Positions 8,867-17,220 of a stretch of 64,000 nucleotides of DNA are shown one piece after another. The first letter of the stretch is position 1. Each line of letters opens with the position of its first letter. Under the pieces are notes generated by a model that was not told where the DNA came from, searched no databases, and saw only the letters and a list, made by a program, of their open reading frames with translations. Where the stretch lies: NCBI GenBank assembly GCA_045578865.1, contig JAZNLB010000008.1:62001-126000 (forward strand), in the 5' to 3' direction. The translations under genes and the position numbers were made by a program. The DNA is from RGIG2041 sp045578865. GTDB lineage: Bacteria; Bacillota; Clostridia; UBA1381; UMGS1253.

Positions 8867-9514
8867 TCATTTTGCTGCGCGAGCCGCCTTAATATTTTCA
8901 ATAAACTGCTTGCCGATTCTTGTGATGCTTGCGTAATCGCCAGTCTTTGCACCGCCGGTCAAACAACCGCCTGCACCAACCGCCACAGCACCGGCTTTTA
9001 TCCATTCGCCCACATTATCTACATCCACACCACCGGTCGGCATAAACTTTGCCTGCGGAATCGGACCGTGAATCGCTTTAATCATCTTCGGCCCCATGGT
9101 ATCGCCCGGGAAGAGCTTAATAATATCGCAACCTGCTTCCATAGCCGCTACAGTTTCCTTGATGGTCATAACGCCCGGCATATATGGTATTCTGTAACGG
9201 TTACAAAGTTTTGCTGTTTCCAAATCAAAGTACGGGCTTACAATATACTGTGCACCTGCTAAAATTGCAATTCTTGCAGTTTCAGAGTCCATAACCGTTC
9301 CTGCGCCAAGGATAATTTGGTCTGGGGAATAAGTGTTTGCGACTTCGCTGATTACTTTATCCGCAGACGGAACCGTAAATGTCATTTCGATTGCAGCAAC
9401 GCCACCTTCAATACAAGCGTCCGTAATTCTCTTTGCTTGCTGTGCCGATGTTGCACGAACAACTGCAACCAAGCCAACCTCTTGTATTTTTTGTAATACT
9501 GTCTCTTTATCCAT
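8867..9514 (-). CDS. eda: 2-keto-3-deoxy-6-phosphogluconate aldolase
   Basis: 215 aa class I aldolase that splits KDPG into pyruvate and glyceraldehyde 3-phosphate (many Firmicute enzymes also act on 4-hydroxy-2-oxoglutarate). Seen: VAVVRA near the start, IEMTFTVPSA with the catalytic Glu, ILGAGTVMD, the Schiff-base Lys in IIKLFPGDTMGP, and FMPTGGVD. I chose the ATG at 9512-9514 because an AAGGAG site lies 8 nt upstream; an ATG 12 codons earlier falls about at the predicted transcription start. It is the first gene of eda-kdgK and shares the promoter at 9565-9593. Confidence 0.92.
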   Translation of the reverse strand: MDKETVLQKIQEVGLVAVVRATSAQQAKRITDACIEGGVAAIEMTFTVPSADKVISEVANTYSPDQIILGAGTVMDSETARIAILAGAQYIVSPYFDLETAKLCNRYRIPYMPGVMTIKETVAAMEAGCDIIKLFPGDTMGPKMIKAIHGPIPQAKFMPTGGVDVDNVGEWIKAGAVAVGAGGCLTGGAKTGDYASITRIGKQFIENIKAARAAK

Positions 9515-9564
9515 ATCACATACTCCTTTTTTATCGGACATGCCGAACATTATTATGCGAAATA

Positions 9565-9593
9565 ATTATACTACATTTTAAATAAATTTGCAA
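9565..9593 (-). promoter_or_regulatory. Sigma-A promoter of eda-kdgK
   Basis: Minus strand TTGCAA, 17-bp spacer, TATAAT. Predicted transcription start is close to 9558, which supports the eda start at 9514 rather than the ATG at 9550. Confidence 0.75.
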
Positions 9594-9619
9594 CCAAATT
9601 TTCGCACAATAATAATTTA

Positions 9620-10672
9620 TTATGATTTATTCATTTTAATTAATTTTAGACGCAAATAGAACAAGTACATTATAAACGGCAAACCCAAATATCCGAAAAA
9701 CGAATACAAAAAACGAACAATTTCGGTAAATTCAAGCATACAAATCGGCACTGCGGCGAGCATTAGCACGAATACCGCTCCCCGTGTAGTCATGTGGTAT
9801 CTTGTTTTTAAAAAATCAAGCGCACCATATCCGCAACCCAAAGCTGTTGTGAGCACAGAAAACATTAACATGAATGAATATATCGCCGTATATGCTCTTC
9901 CGCTGCGCTCAACAATATCATAAAGCGGTATATCACCGAGCATAATCTTGTTTTTGTAGATGCCGAGCACAAACCAAATGCAAATCGCCAATCCAGTAAG
10001 CATACCCGATGTTAATAAACAAGAAATTTTAATTTCCTTTTCATTTTTGCAATAACTCCCCATAGAACAAAGCACAACCAATACAGACAAAAGATTATAC
10101 GAAACATATACTCCCCCATCCGTTAAACTTGCAGCTGCTTTTTTATAATAATGCTCATAGGCAAATGTCTGAACATCCCGATATAAAATGCCGTGAACAC
10201 ATACAAGAAAAATACCTATGCAAATCAGCGGCGCAAGATATAAGTTTACCTTTGCTACCCCACATATATCGTTTAGCAAAACTATTGTGCATACAAAAAA
10301 CAAGCAAAAAACGCCAACCATGCGCGGAATATGGAAGGATTGTAAAAACAAAGCTCCCGTTGCCGATGCCATCGCGCACAAACCGCAAAAGGAAAATGCC
10401 GCTACGCATGCCTCGATTAAATATTTGGCACATGGAGAATGAATATAGTCTAAAAATTCATTAAAACCGTTAACGGAATTTCTGTGATTAAACAGCAAAA
10501 CCGTTTCAAAAACCATATAAAACAAAATAAACACAAATAAAAGTCCGACTGCGCCCCATTTCCCGTGCACAGAAAAGAAGGAAAAAATCTCCTGTCCAGT
10601 TGCAAATCCGGCGCCTATCACCGTTGCAACAATTGTAGTAGACAACATGAATATATCTTTGAATTTTCTCAT
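9620..10672 (-). CDS. YkvI-like APC-superfamily membrane transporter
   Basis: 350 aa integral membrane protein with about 10-11 hydrophobic segments. The first helix carries VIGAGFATGQEIFSFF, the hallmark of the Bacillus YkvI group, distant relatives of amino-acid/branched-chain permeases. Substrate is unknown. The start is the ATG at 10670-10672 (MRKFKDIF...) with a strong TGGAGGA site; an earlier in-frame ATG 20 codons upstream has no such site and would nearly reach the divergent dpaA gene. It is divergent from dpaA with under 80 bp between starts, so a shared sporulation-phase control is possible but not shown. Confidence 0.8.
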   Translation of the reverse strand: MRKFKDIFMLSTTIVATVIGAGFATGQEIFSFFSVHGKWGAVGLLFVFILFYMVFETVLLFNHRNSVNGFNEFLDYIHSPCAKYLIEACVAAFSFCGLCAMASATGALFLQSFHIPRMVGVFCLFFVCTIVLLNDICGVAKVNLYLAPLICIGIFLVCVHGILYRDVQTFAYEHYYKKAAASLTDGGVYVSYNLLSVLVVLCSMGSYCKNEKEIKISCLLTSGMLTGLAICIWFVLGIYKNKIMLGDIPLYDIVERSGRAYTAIYSFMLMFSVLTTALGCGYGALDFLKTRYHMTTRGAVFVLMLAAVPICMLEFTEIVRFLYSFFGYLGLPFIMYLFYLRLKLIKMNKS

Positions 10673-10749
10673 AAATTTTCCTCCAAAATCCGCACACATA
10701 AAACACACAAAGCATACGATATACCAAAACATAACAAGGAGCGAAACCT

Positions 10750-11622
10750 ATGTCCAGCAAAAGAACATTTACAGTAATCGGCGGTGATGCTCGAACCGTT
10801 CAGCTGGCAAACCTACTGCAAAACGACGGAAATATGGTTACTGTTTACGGAATATACAACCACCCGGATTTACAAACTCCTTGCAGTGCTGATCCGGCGC
10901 AAGCCATTTGTGACGGCGATATAATCCTTTTTCCGTTGCCCATGCTCAACAAAGACGGCAATATAACTGCGCCTTATTGCCATGCGCCTATTCGACTCAA
11001 TGACTTACTACGATATGTTTCCAAAGACAAAATCGTACTTGCAGGAAACATTACACCTGTAGCAAAAAAGGAATTTGAGCTTTGCAATGTGCAAGCGATA
11101 GATTATTTTGAGCGCGAAGATCTTACGGTAACAAATGCAATGCTAACTGCAGAAGGCGCCATGCAAACATTATTAAACAACTACACAGATACACTCACGG
11201 GCGCGAGAATTCTATTGCTGGGTTATGGCCGAATCGGCAAGTTTATGATTAAACTTTTAACCGCATTCGGCAGTCAAATCACAGTGGCCGGTCGGCGAAG
11301 CGATACGCGTGCATGGATAGAATGCTTAGGTTTAAACTATGTTGATATTGCTGCAGATGAAACTTATACAGACGCATATGACATCATTATAAATACCGTA
11401 CCACATACAATTATTACTGCCAATCGAATAGAAGCACTTTCCGAAAAATGTATAATTTTAGACTTGGCATCGGGCACCGGCGGTACAGATTTTATACACG
11501 CACAAAAATGCGGAATACACGCAATACATGCACTTTCCCTCCCGGGAAAAGCAACGCCATTGGCAGCAGGTGCAGCTATCAAAAATGCAGTAACAGAAAT
11601 TTGCAATGATTTGGGGGTGTAG
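10750..11622 (+). CDS. dpaA: Dipicolinate synthase subunit A
   Basis: 290 aa subunit of the enzyme that oxidises 4-hydroxy-tetrahydrodipicolinate to dipicolinic acid in the mother cell; dipicolinate-calcium is then loaded into the spore core. N-terminal VIGGDARTVQLANLL and the Rossmann loop LLLGYGRIGKFMIKLL (about residues 154-169) match SpoVFA. RBS AAGGAG at suitable distance. It is followed after 2 bp by dpaB, forming a two-gene unit, without the asd-dapG-dapA genes found alongside it in Bacillus. Expression in the mother cell (sigma-K) is expected from the family, not read from the sequence. Confidence 0.95.
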   Translation: MSSKRTFTVIGGDARTVQLANLLQNDGNMVTVYGIYNHPDLQTPCSADPAQAICDGDIILFPLPMLNKDGNITAPYCHAPIRLNDLLRYVSKDKIVLAGNITPVAKKEFELCNVQAIDYFEREDLTVTNAMLTAEGAMQTLLNNYTDTLTGARILLLGYGRIGKFMIKLLTAFGSQITVAGRRSDTRAWIECLGLNYVDIAADETYTDAYDIIINTVPHTIITANRIEALSEKCIILDLASGTGGTDFIHAQKCGIHAIHALSLPGKATPLAAGAAIKNAVTEICNDLGV

Positions 11623-11624
11623 AT

Positions 11625-12209
11625 ATGGAATTAACAAATAAAAGAATCGGTTTTGCACTTACGGGTTCTTTTTGCACATTCAGCAGCGTACTTAAGCAAC
11701 TTTTAGCTTTAGCACAAACGGGTGCTAAAATCACACCAATCATGAGTGACGCAGCTTATACCTATGATACGCGTTTCGGCAAAGCAACTGATATACAAAA
11801 TGAAATCAAAAATATTTGCGAAAATGAAATTGTACATACAATTTTTGATGCAGAACCAATCGGTCCCAAAAAGCTTTTGGATTTACTCATCATCGCGCCT
11901 TGTACCGGGAATACACTCGGAAAACTTGCCTGCGGTATTACGGATACGCCCGTGACCATGGCAGCAAAGGCGCATTTACGCAACGAAAGGCCTGTTTTAA
12001 TCGCACTGTCTACAAACGATGCCCTGGGCGCATCCGGGAAAAACATTATGACTTTAATGAACAACAAAAATTATTTCTTTGTTCCGTTCGGTCAAGATGA
12101 TGCATTTAGCAAACACAAATCTCTGGTAGCAGACATGACAAAAATCATTCCCTCGGCTAAATTCGCATTAGAAGGCATACAAATGCAACCGCTACTGATA
12201 AGACAATAG
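11625..12209 (+). CDS. dpaB: Dipicolinate synthase subunit B (flavoprotein family)
   Basis: 194 aa member of the flavoprotein/phosphopantothenoylcysteine-decarboxylase-like fold. It starts with NKRIGFALTGSFCTF; LLIIAPCTGNTLGKLACGITDTPVTMAAKAHLRN fits SpoVFB. It acts with DpaA in dipicolinate synthesis. The start is 2 bp after the dpaA stop, with the ribosome site (GGGGGTG) inside the dpaA end. It converges on the dacF-like gene with only 13 bp between stops and no hairpin terminator seen there. Confidence 0.95.
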   Translation: MELTNKRIGFALTGSFCTFSSVLKQLLALAQTGAKITPIMSDAAYTYDTRFGKATDIQNEIKNICENEIVHTIFDAEPIGPKKLLDLLIIAPCTGNTLGKLACGITDTPVTMAAKAHLRNERPVLIALSTNDALGASGKNIMTLMNNKNYFFVPFGQDDAFSKHKSLVADMTKIIPSAKFALEGIQMQPLLIRQ

Positions 12210-12222
12210 TATATAATCTTAG

Positions 12223-13374
12223 TTAGACGCACAAATTCACCCATGATCTCAACACTTTTGTTAACAAATTTATGTAGCCGAGTTTCTCAACTCCGTGTGC
12301 AGCTATCAAGGATACGACACCAATTTCCTTTCCGTTTTCATATACCGTTACAGCGCCGAGTTTTTCTCCTTTTACAATCGGCGCTTTTTTAACAGGCTCA
12401 AAAGAGACTTTTGTCTCCACATTCGCTTCTTCTCCTTTTTTTAGCAAATGTGCAAAATCACTTTCTGCTAAAATTTGTACACTTTCAAGTGCACCTTTTT
12501 CAACATGCACTTCCCCCATGACTGCATCTTTTTCTACCAATTTTGTAATTTTGTAATTTGCAAAACCATAGTCAAGTAATTTCGACGCATCCGAAAATCG
12601 TTTTGGCGAAGTGGGCGCACCCAGAACAACGGCAACAAGTTGCATGCCATCACGCATTGCCGATGCCGATAAGCAAAACAACGCGTCATTGGTTGATCCC
12701 GTTTTTAGCCCGTTTGCACCTTTATAAAATCTTATTAACTTGTTTGTGTTCGCCAGTTGAAATTTCCCGTCACGCAAGCTATCTAACCAAATTGTCGTAA
12801 AATCTAATATCTTTGGATGCTTCAAAAGCTCGCGTGACATAATTGCGATATCACGCGCCGTTGAATAGTGTCCGGCTTCATCGAGCCCATTTGTATTTTT
12901 AAATACAGTATTCTTCATTCCAAGTTCGATAGCGCGCGTATTCATTTTTTCAACAAAAGCCGTTACACTTCCGCAGATATGCTCAGCCATAGCTACACAC
13001 GCGTCATTGGCAGAAGCAACCGCAATGCCTTTAAGCATATCTCGAACCGACAAACTTTCTCCGGAATCTAAATAAATTGTCGAACCTCCCATGCTCTTAG
13101 CATATTCACTGCCGGTTACCATTTCATCCATGCTGATTTTCCCACTGTCTATTGCTTCCATAATCAGTAACATGGTCATAATTTTTGTAACACTTGCCAT
13201 CGGCCGTGGAACATCGGCATCTTTTTCATATATAACACGGCCTGTATCAGATTCAACCAAGATTGCAGACGGACATGTTAGTTCCGGCAAAGCATCAGTG
13301 GCGCTTACTCCGATAGGGTTATGCCCAAAAACCAAAGAAATCAACAAGAAAATTACAATCGTCTTTTTCACCAT
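12223..13374 (-). CDS. dacF: D-alanyl-D-alanine carboxypeptidase (S11, DacF/DacB type)
   Basis: 383 aa penicillin-binding protein with an N-terminal signal peptide (hydrophobic KTIVIFLLISLVF, cleavage near VSA). Active-site motifs: SVTK (SxxK, ~62-65), SAND (SxN, ~120-123) and KTGS (KTG, ~227-230). A PBP5-type C-terminal beta domain follows, and the last ~20 residues (LLTKVLRSWVNLCV) could form an amphipathic membrane anchor. It trims pentapeptide stems in peptidoglycan; in spore formers relatives set cortex or germ-wall cross-linking. The location beside dpaAB and a polysaccharide deacetylase favours a sporulation role, but the exact paralogue (dacA, dacB or dacF) cannot be fixed, so the symbol is provisional. 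Confidence 0.88.
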   Translation of the reverse strand: MVKKTIVIFLLISLVFGHNPIGVSATDALPELTCPSAILVESDTGRVIYEKDADVPRPMASVTKIMTMLLIMEAIDSGKISMDEMVTGSEYAKSMGGSTIYLDSGESLSVRDMLKGIAVASANDACVAMAEHICGSVTAFVEKMNTRAIELGMKNTVFKNTNGLDEAGHYSTARDIAIMSRELLKHPKILDFTTIWLDSLRDGKFQLANTNKLIRFYKGANGLKTGSTNDALFCLSASAMRDGMQLVAVVLGAPTSPKRFSDASKLLDYGFANYKITKLVEKDAVMGEVHVEKGALESVQILAESDFAHLLKKGEEANVETKVSFEPVKKAPIVKGEKLGAVTVYENGKEIGVVSLIAAHGVEKLGYINLLTKVLRSWVNLCV

Positions 13375-13430
13375 TTCACCGCCTCCTTGTTGTATAGTTA
13401 TATGACAAGTTTTTCGCTAAAATGCTCATA

Positions 13431-13465
13431 AAAAAAATCCCGCAACACAAAGAGTATTGCAGGAT
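13431..13465 (-). terminator. Terminator of the polysaccharide deacetylase gene
   Basis: Imperfect stem ATCCCGCAA / TTGCAGGAT with an 11-nt loop just after the deacetylase stop at 13471, followed on the minus strand by TTTTTTT. Confidence 0.75.
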
Positions 13466-13470
13466 GTGAA

Positions 13471-14250
13471 TTATAAGTTTTTATTTTCATCAAGTACACG
13501 GATTAAGTCTTGCGGAGTCCATGTTCCAAATACTGTCAATCTTCGCAAAGCAGACAATCCGTCACTTTTTCGATTCGCTCCGTAGCCGCCTACAAGGTTT
13601 ATAATCTTATAGCCGGCAGCATGCGCTGCAAGCAGTTCTCGCTCGCCGGCAATACCGTTAGGAAACGCAAGCACATTACATTTTTTTCCTGTATACAGCT
13701 CAACCAACCGTTTAGAAATTACCAACTCATAGGCCAGTTGTTGTTGCGTAAGCGAAGTGGAGACCTGATGTGAATGTGTGTGACTTTGGATATCAATTAA
13801 ACCGCTATCTACCATTTCCTTTGCCTGATTCCACGAAAAATGCGGATTGGAGCTGAGCGCCTTGCCGCGCCGGTCCGTAATTACAAATATAGTTGCATGA
13901 ATTCCGAGTTTTTTCAAAATCGGATAGGCATATAAATAGTTGCTCAGGTAGCCGTCATCAAATGTGATTAAAATTGGGTTGCTCGGCAATGTTTCTCCAT
14001 TGGTTACATGCTGATAATACATCTCATATGTAATCGGCGTATACCCTGCATCCAAAACGGCACGCATATGACGCTCGAATGTAAATGCCGGCGTATTTAA
14101 ACTTGCATCATATGCCACCCCAGGGATGAAGTCTGCAATGTTGTGATATAATAATATCGGCACAGCTACATGATCGTTTGCCGCCGTCGGCATTGCGAAG
14201 CTCGTGAGCAGTAACGCAAGCACTAAAAATGAACAAATTATCTTTCGCAT
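13471..14250 (-). CDS. Secreted polysaccharide deacetylase (carbohydrate esterase 4 / NodB fold)
   Basis: 259 aa with a signal peptide (MRKIICSFLVLALLLTSFA...). NodB motif 1 TFDDGY (catalytic and metal Asp) and the metal-binding HTHSH motif in IQSHTHSHQ are present, as is PILLYHN, so it should be a metal-dependent N- or O-deacetylase acting on cell-wall or spore glycans. The start is the ATG at 14248-14250 with GAGG upstream; a GTG two codons earlier overlaps that site. It has its own promoter and terminator. PdaA/PdaB-like cortex function is possible but not proved by sequence. Confidence 0.88.
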   Translation of the reverse strand: MRKIICSFLVLALLLTSFAMPTAANDHVAVPILLYHNIADFIPGVAYDASLNTPAFTFERHMRAVLDAGYTPITYEMYYQHVTNGETLPSNPILITFDDGYLSNYLYAYPILKKLGIHATIFVITDRRGKALSSNPHFSWNQAKEMVDSGLIDIQSHTHSHQVSTSLTQQQLAYELVISKRLVELYTGKKCNVLAFPNGIAGERELLAAHAAGYKIINLVGGYGANRKSDGLSALRRLTVFGTWTPQDLIRVLDENKNL

Positions 14251-14282
14251 AAACACCTCGTTTGGAATATATCAATAACATC

Positions 14283-14311
14283 ATTATACAGCCTTTGCAC
14301 CCCTTGGTCAA
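14283..14311 (-). promoter_or_regulatory. Sigma-A promoter of the polysaccharide deacetylase gene
   Basis: Minus strand TTGACC, 17-bp spacer, TATAAT, about 30 nt before the start codon. Confidence 0.75.
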
Positions 14312-14350
14312 CCATTGTAAAGAGAATGACTTATTTTTATAATATTTTTG

Positions 14351-14379
14351 TTGACAAATCCAAGCTTATATGTTAAAAT
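14351..14379 (+). promoter_or_regulatory. Promoter of tRNA-Thr
   Basis: TTGACA, 17-bp spacer, TAAAAT with an upstream TG (extended -10), ending 15 bp before the mature tRNA 5' end. Confidence 0.85.
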
Positions 14380-14394
14380 ATTTTCTGTTGTTAT

Positions 14395-14470
<76 letters not shown>

Positions 14471-14480
14471 ACACAAAAAA

Positions 14481-14508
14481 AGCACTTGCAAACGCAAGTG
14501 CTTTTTTT
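14481..14508 (+). terminator. Terminator of tRNA-Thr
   Basis: Perfect 9-bp stem AGCACTTGC / GCAAGTGCT, 4-nt loop, then TTTTTT. Its distal end touches the cotJC remnant. Confidence 0.92.
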
Positions 14509-14640
14509 GCGTTGCTTCCCTATGTACCACTTTTTCTTTCCCTTATTTTAATGTTTTTAACGCTTCGCTGAAGCGCTGGAAATGTACAACTTCTCGCGCA
14601 CGCAAGAACTTAATTACATCGTTGACATCTGCATCAAAAG
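14505..14640 (-). pseudogene. Truncated, frameshifted remnant of a second cotJC gene
   Basis: On the minus strand this stretch encodes DADVNDVIKFLRAREVVHFQRF and more, nearly identical to the C-terminus of the intact CotJC at 18958-19536. A 25-nt run (14525-14549) is identical to 18971-18995. Of 27 aligned codons, 14 differ, 12 of them synonymously. The copy lacks the first ~150 residues, has a 2-nt deletion before the final GKKKWYIGK segment (creating an early TAA), and its original stop codon has become CAA. It is therefore a dead fragment of a once-functional diverged cotJC, now 4.3 kb away from the intact gene across the islet. Confidence 0.88.
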
Positions 14641-14664
14641 AAGCAAATCAACAAAATTTAATTT

Positions 14665-14698
14665 AAAAATCCACGATAAATATTTATCGTGGATTTTT
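14665..14698. terminator. 34-bp perfect palindrome, terminator of the islet operon
   Basis: A perfect 34-bp palindrome centred at 14681/14682 (CCACGATAAAT mirrored, with A5 and T5 flanks) lies 24 bp past the GH105 gene stop. The flanking A/T runs make it a terminator in either direction; on the minus strand it ends the islet operon. Confidence 0.8.
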
Positions 14699-14721
14699 AT
14701 TACACGGAGCTTATAATATTC

Positions 14722-15789
14722 TTACTTATATTCGAAAAGCTCAATCTCTTCGATACCGTTTTTATATGCTTCAACAAGAGCAAACATAATACATCCGTAA
14801 GAATGAACTTCGTCCGTTTGAGGATATTTTTCGGTAATATAAGCTTTGGCCGTACCTTTTTCCTTTCCTTGTCCGGGGCACAGGCATCCCGGGCAGGACA
14901 GAACTGTCATATATTCTGTTGTAATACAGTATTTACCCAGGCCCTCAATGCCCTTTTTAAAGGCTTCCATATATTTTTCGTCCTTTAAAATTCCGCATCG
15001 TATACCTACGCCGATACCATAAAGAATAAGCCCTGTTCCGGTACATTCATACCATGCTAATTCTTCATTAAGAACCTGTCTCCACAGACCTCTTTCGGTC
15101 TGATGCTCCAACATAGAATCTGTATGATCTTTGTAAAGCTTTAATGCTTGTTCTCTGTGCGGAGAATCTTCAGGCAGATATTGAACAAGTTCGGTAATAC
15201 CTAAATAACCCCAGCCATTTCCTCTTCCCCAATAATCAGAAGAAACTCTTTCCGGATCTTCAAGGCAACCTCTTGACTGATGCAAAAGTCCGTTGCTCTT
15301 ATCACGGAATAAATCGTATGCCTTAAAGCAAAGCTGCGCCGCATAATCAATATACCTCTGTTCTCCCAAAGCGAGTCCAGTGTAAAGCATATACGGAGCA
15401 ATGAAAGCAATAATATCAATCCACACTCTTTCATGATACTTATCATGCGAGATTATACCCTCTTTGCTGTGTGGTGAATTTATCGTAATTTCTGCATATT
15501 CACGAAGAAGCTCTGCTGTTTCAGGCATGTAATCCTTCATGCACATCCACGCTTTTACCGGGCCGCCTACTTTATATGCTTGGAAGTGATAAAAGGGATG
15601 GTCAAAGTTGTCAGGATAAAGTTCAAGATACGCTTTGCATTTATTGATGAGCTCCTCATTTTTACCGACATCAGCTGCCATAGCGAGTCCATGATATGCT
15701 AAAAGTCCATAATAGGCGCGTATACTCTCATGTTTTTCCTCATAGCGATTAAAAAGTTTAACCGCAGTATCAAGTATATTTACTTTCAT
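14722..15789 (-). CDS. GH105-type unsaturated glycuronyl/rhamnogalacturonyl hydrolase
   Basis: 355 aa (alpha/alpha)6-barrel hydrolase, without signal peptide and so probably cytoplasmic. GH88/GH105 features: VWIDIIAFIAP with the Asp expected to protonate the vinyl ether, SDYWGRGNGWGYLGITEL, and EHQTERGLWRQVL. The family releases the 4,5-unsaturated uronic acid from the non-reducing end of oligosaccharides made by polysaccharide lyases; the product rearranges to 5-keto-4-deoxyuronate. A CPGCLCPG cluster near the C-terminus is unusual. Start and the upstream stop overlap as TAATG. It is last in the four-gene islet operon. Exact substrate (rhamnogalacturonan, other pectin or glycosaminoglycan fragment) cannot be told. 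Confidence 0.85.
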   Translation of the reverse strand: MKVNILDTAVKLFNRYEEKHESIRAYYGLLAYHGLAMAADVGKNEELINKCKAYLELYPDNFDHPFYHFQAYKVGGPVKAWMCMKDYMPETAELLREYAEITINSPHSKEGIISHDKYHERVWIDIIAFIAPYMLYTGLALGEQRYIDYAAQLCFKAYDLFRDKSNGLLHQSRGCLEDPERVSSDYWGRGNGWGYLGITELVQYLPEDSPHREQALKLYKDHTDSMLEHQTERGLWRQVLNEELAWYECTGTGLILYGIGVGIRCGILKDEKYMEAFKKGIEGLGKYCITTEYMTVLSCPGCLCPGQGKEKGTAKAYITEKYPQTDEVHSYGCIMFALVEAYKNGIEEIELFEYK

Positions 15790-16499
15790 TACGCTTCACC
15801 TTTCTTGTGTTTTAGATTGATTAGATGTTCCCCTGTATTGTGATCATATAAATTAATACAGTCATCCAGTATTTCTATTTCCACGCCGTCTGTACGATTC
15901 GGCGCTTCAGCCAGATACCCTCTTTGCGTTCCTTTAAGATGCCAAAAAGCAATCTGATCCAGCTTTTCTGATGACAATACATAACAGCTCATATGTTTTT
16001 TGCCAAAACCGTAAAGTCCGTCATACATTGCGTATGTGATGTCACCGTTTTCTTTTATGGATGCAGGCATCATGAGACCAGTTTTATCTAGAATCGAGGT
16101 GCCGTCAAGGGCAGCGTCCATTCTAAAATGCTTAATTCCGCAATGATGATTGCGTATTACAAGTTTATTTTTATCTGCAACATTGCAAGATGCAGACAAG
16201 TCAAAATTCGCTACAGTAAAATCAGTATATACACATACATCTTCTGCTGATTCAATGAAGTCTACAAAAAACACAATATTCTTTTCATCGGAAAAACAGA
16301 TTCTTTTTGCAGATACCGTTTTGCTGCTGTTCTCATATACATACGAGGAAACCGATATTTCGGTTTCTTCGTATGTGTTTTTTATGAGTTTAAGCTGAGT
16401 CTCATAAGGCTGCCTGTCAGCAGTAACAAAACGCCACGGATTATGTATATCAGTATACAAAACTTCTTTGCCGTTAAATTTTACTGAATACTTTTCCAT
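15789..16499 (-). CDS. Unknown beta-rich protein in uronate islet
   Basis: 236 aa, no signal peptide or membrane segment. The sequence is dominated by alternating beta-type stretches (ETEISVSSYVYEN, NIVFFVDFIE, DVCVYTDFTVANF, GVEIEILDDCINLY) and has several conserved-looking aromatic/His positions (NHHCGIKHF, AFWHLKGTQRGYL). It recalls the C-terminal beta-sandwich of heparinase II/III-like or alginate-lyase proteins but lacks their catalytic alpha-barrel domain. I do not recognise it with confidence. It lies 2 bp after the SDR gene and overlaps the hydrolase gene start by 1 bp (TAATG), so it should work with those enzymes on the same substrate. Confidence 0.6.
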   Translation of the reverse strand: MEKYSVKFNGKEVLYTDIHNPWRFVTADRQPYETQLKLIKNTYEETEISVSSYVYENSSKTVSAKRICFSDEKNIVFFVDFIESAEDVCVYTDFTVANFDLSASCNVADKNKLVIRNHHCGIKHFRMDAALDGTSILDKTGLMMPASIKENGDITYAMYDGLYGFGKKHMSCYVLSSEKLDQIAFWHLKGTQRGYLAEAPNRTDGVEIEILDDCINLYDHNTGEHLINLKHKKGEA

Positions 16500-16501
16500 A
16501 A

Positions 16502-17194
16502 TTAAAATTTTCCAGCGCTTTCAAAGTAGATGTCGTGAATCTGAACCTTCGGGTTGGACTTGAGGACAAAGAGGATGATGTCAACAACATCTTCAGGTTG
16601 CATCAGTTTTGTTCTGTCAACCGCTCTTGTACCCCAGAAACCTGTATCCGCACCGCCCGGGTTTACTGTGGTAACACGAATATTCTTGCCGCCTACCTGG
16701 ATACGAAGTCCTCTGGAAAGCATGTTTACTGCAGCCTTAGCTGTGCAGTATAAAGGTGCATTACCATTTGCATTTCTTGCAGCCATACTACCGATGTTTA
16801 CGATAATTGCCGGTTCTGCAGCCTTGTTTGCAAAATACTTGCAGCAAAGGAATGTACCCTTAACATTAACATCCATCATAAGATCATATGCACTTTCCTC
16901 GGTCTCCGGAATCTGTCCCGGAATGGAAAGACCTGCAAGATTTGCAAGCGCATAGAATTCGCCGTGTTTTGCATAGGCTTCTTCAAAAAATGCCTTTACT
17001 TCATCTTCGTTTGTAACATCCAGCGCCTTAGCAAAAACATCACAAGAAAGTTCTTTTGCAAAATCCATTACTGCTTCTTCGTTCGAGCAGATAGAAAGCT
17101 TTGCGCCTTCTTCTGCAAGTGCCTTACAAAGAATTCTGCCCATACCGCCGCTTGCGCCTGTGATGACTACATGTTTCCCGTTATAATTTACCAT
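16502..17194 (-). CDS. Short-chain dehydrogenase/reductase
   Basis: 230 aa Rossmann oxidoreductase. Cofactor loop GASGGMG (12-18), NLAG (86-89 region), catalytic Ser in NIGSMAARN and Tyr/Lys in YCTAKAAVNML, then NPGGADTGFWG after the active site. SDRs in uronate clusters (KduD-like) reduce 2,5-diketo-3-deoxygluconate to KDG, so that role is attractive given the neighbouring hydrolase and the kdgK-eda genes nearby. The sequence alone does not fix the substrate. It sits 26 bp after the RraA-like gene and 2 bp before the beta-rich gene. Confidence 0.85.
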   Translation of the reverse strand: MVNYNGKHVVITGASGGMGRILCKALAEEGAKLSICSNEEAVMDFAKELSCDVFAKALDVTNEDEVKAFFEEAYAKHGEFYALANLAGLSIPGQIPETEESAYDLMMDVNVKGTFLCCKYFANKAAEPAIIVNIGSMAARNANGNAPLYCTAKAAVNMLSRGLRIQVGGKNIRVTTVNPGGADTGFWGTRAVDRTKLMQPEDVVDIILFVLKSNPKVQIHDIYFESAGKF

Positions 17195-17220
17195 TTTATT
17201 TTCCTCCTGAATTTATAATA

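Noticed and set aside
12258..12267. TTGTTAACAA palindrome resembling a Rex site
   Set aside because: It lies inside the 3' coding end of the carboxypeptidase gene and lacks the spacer of a real Rex operator.
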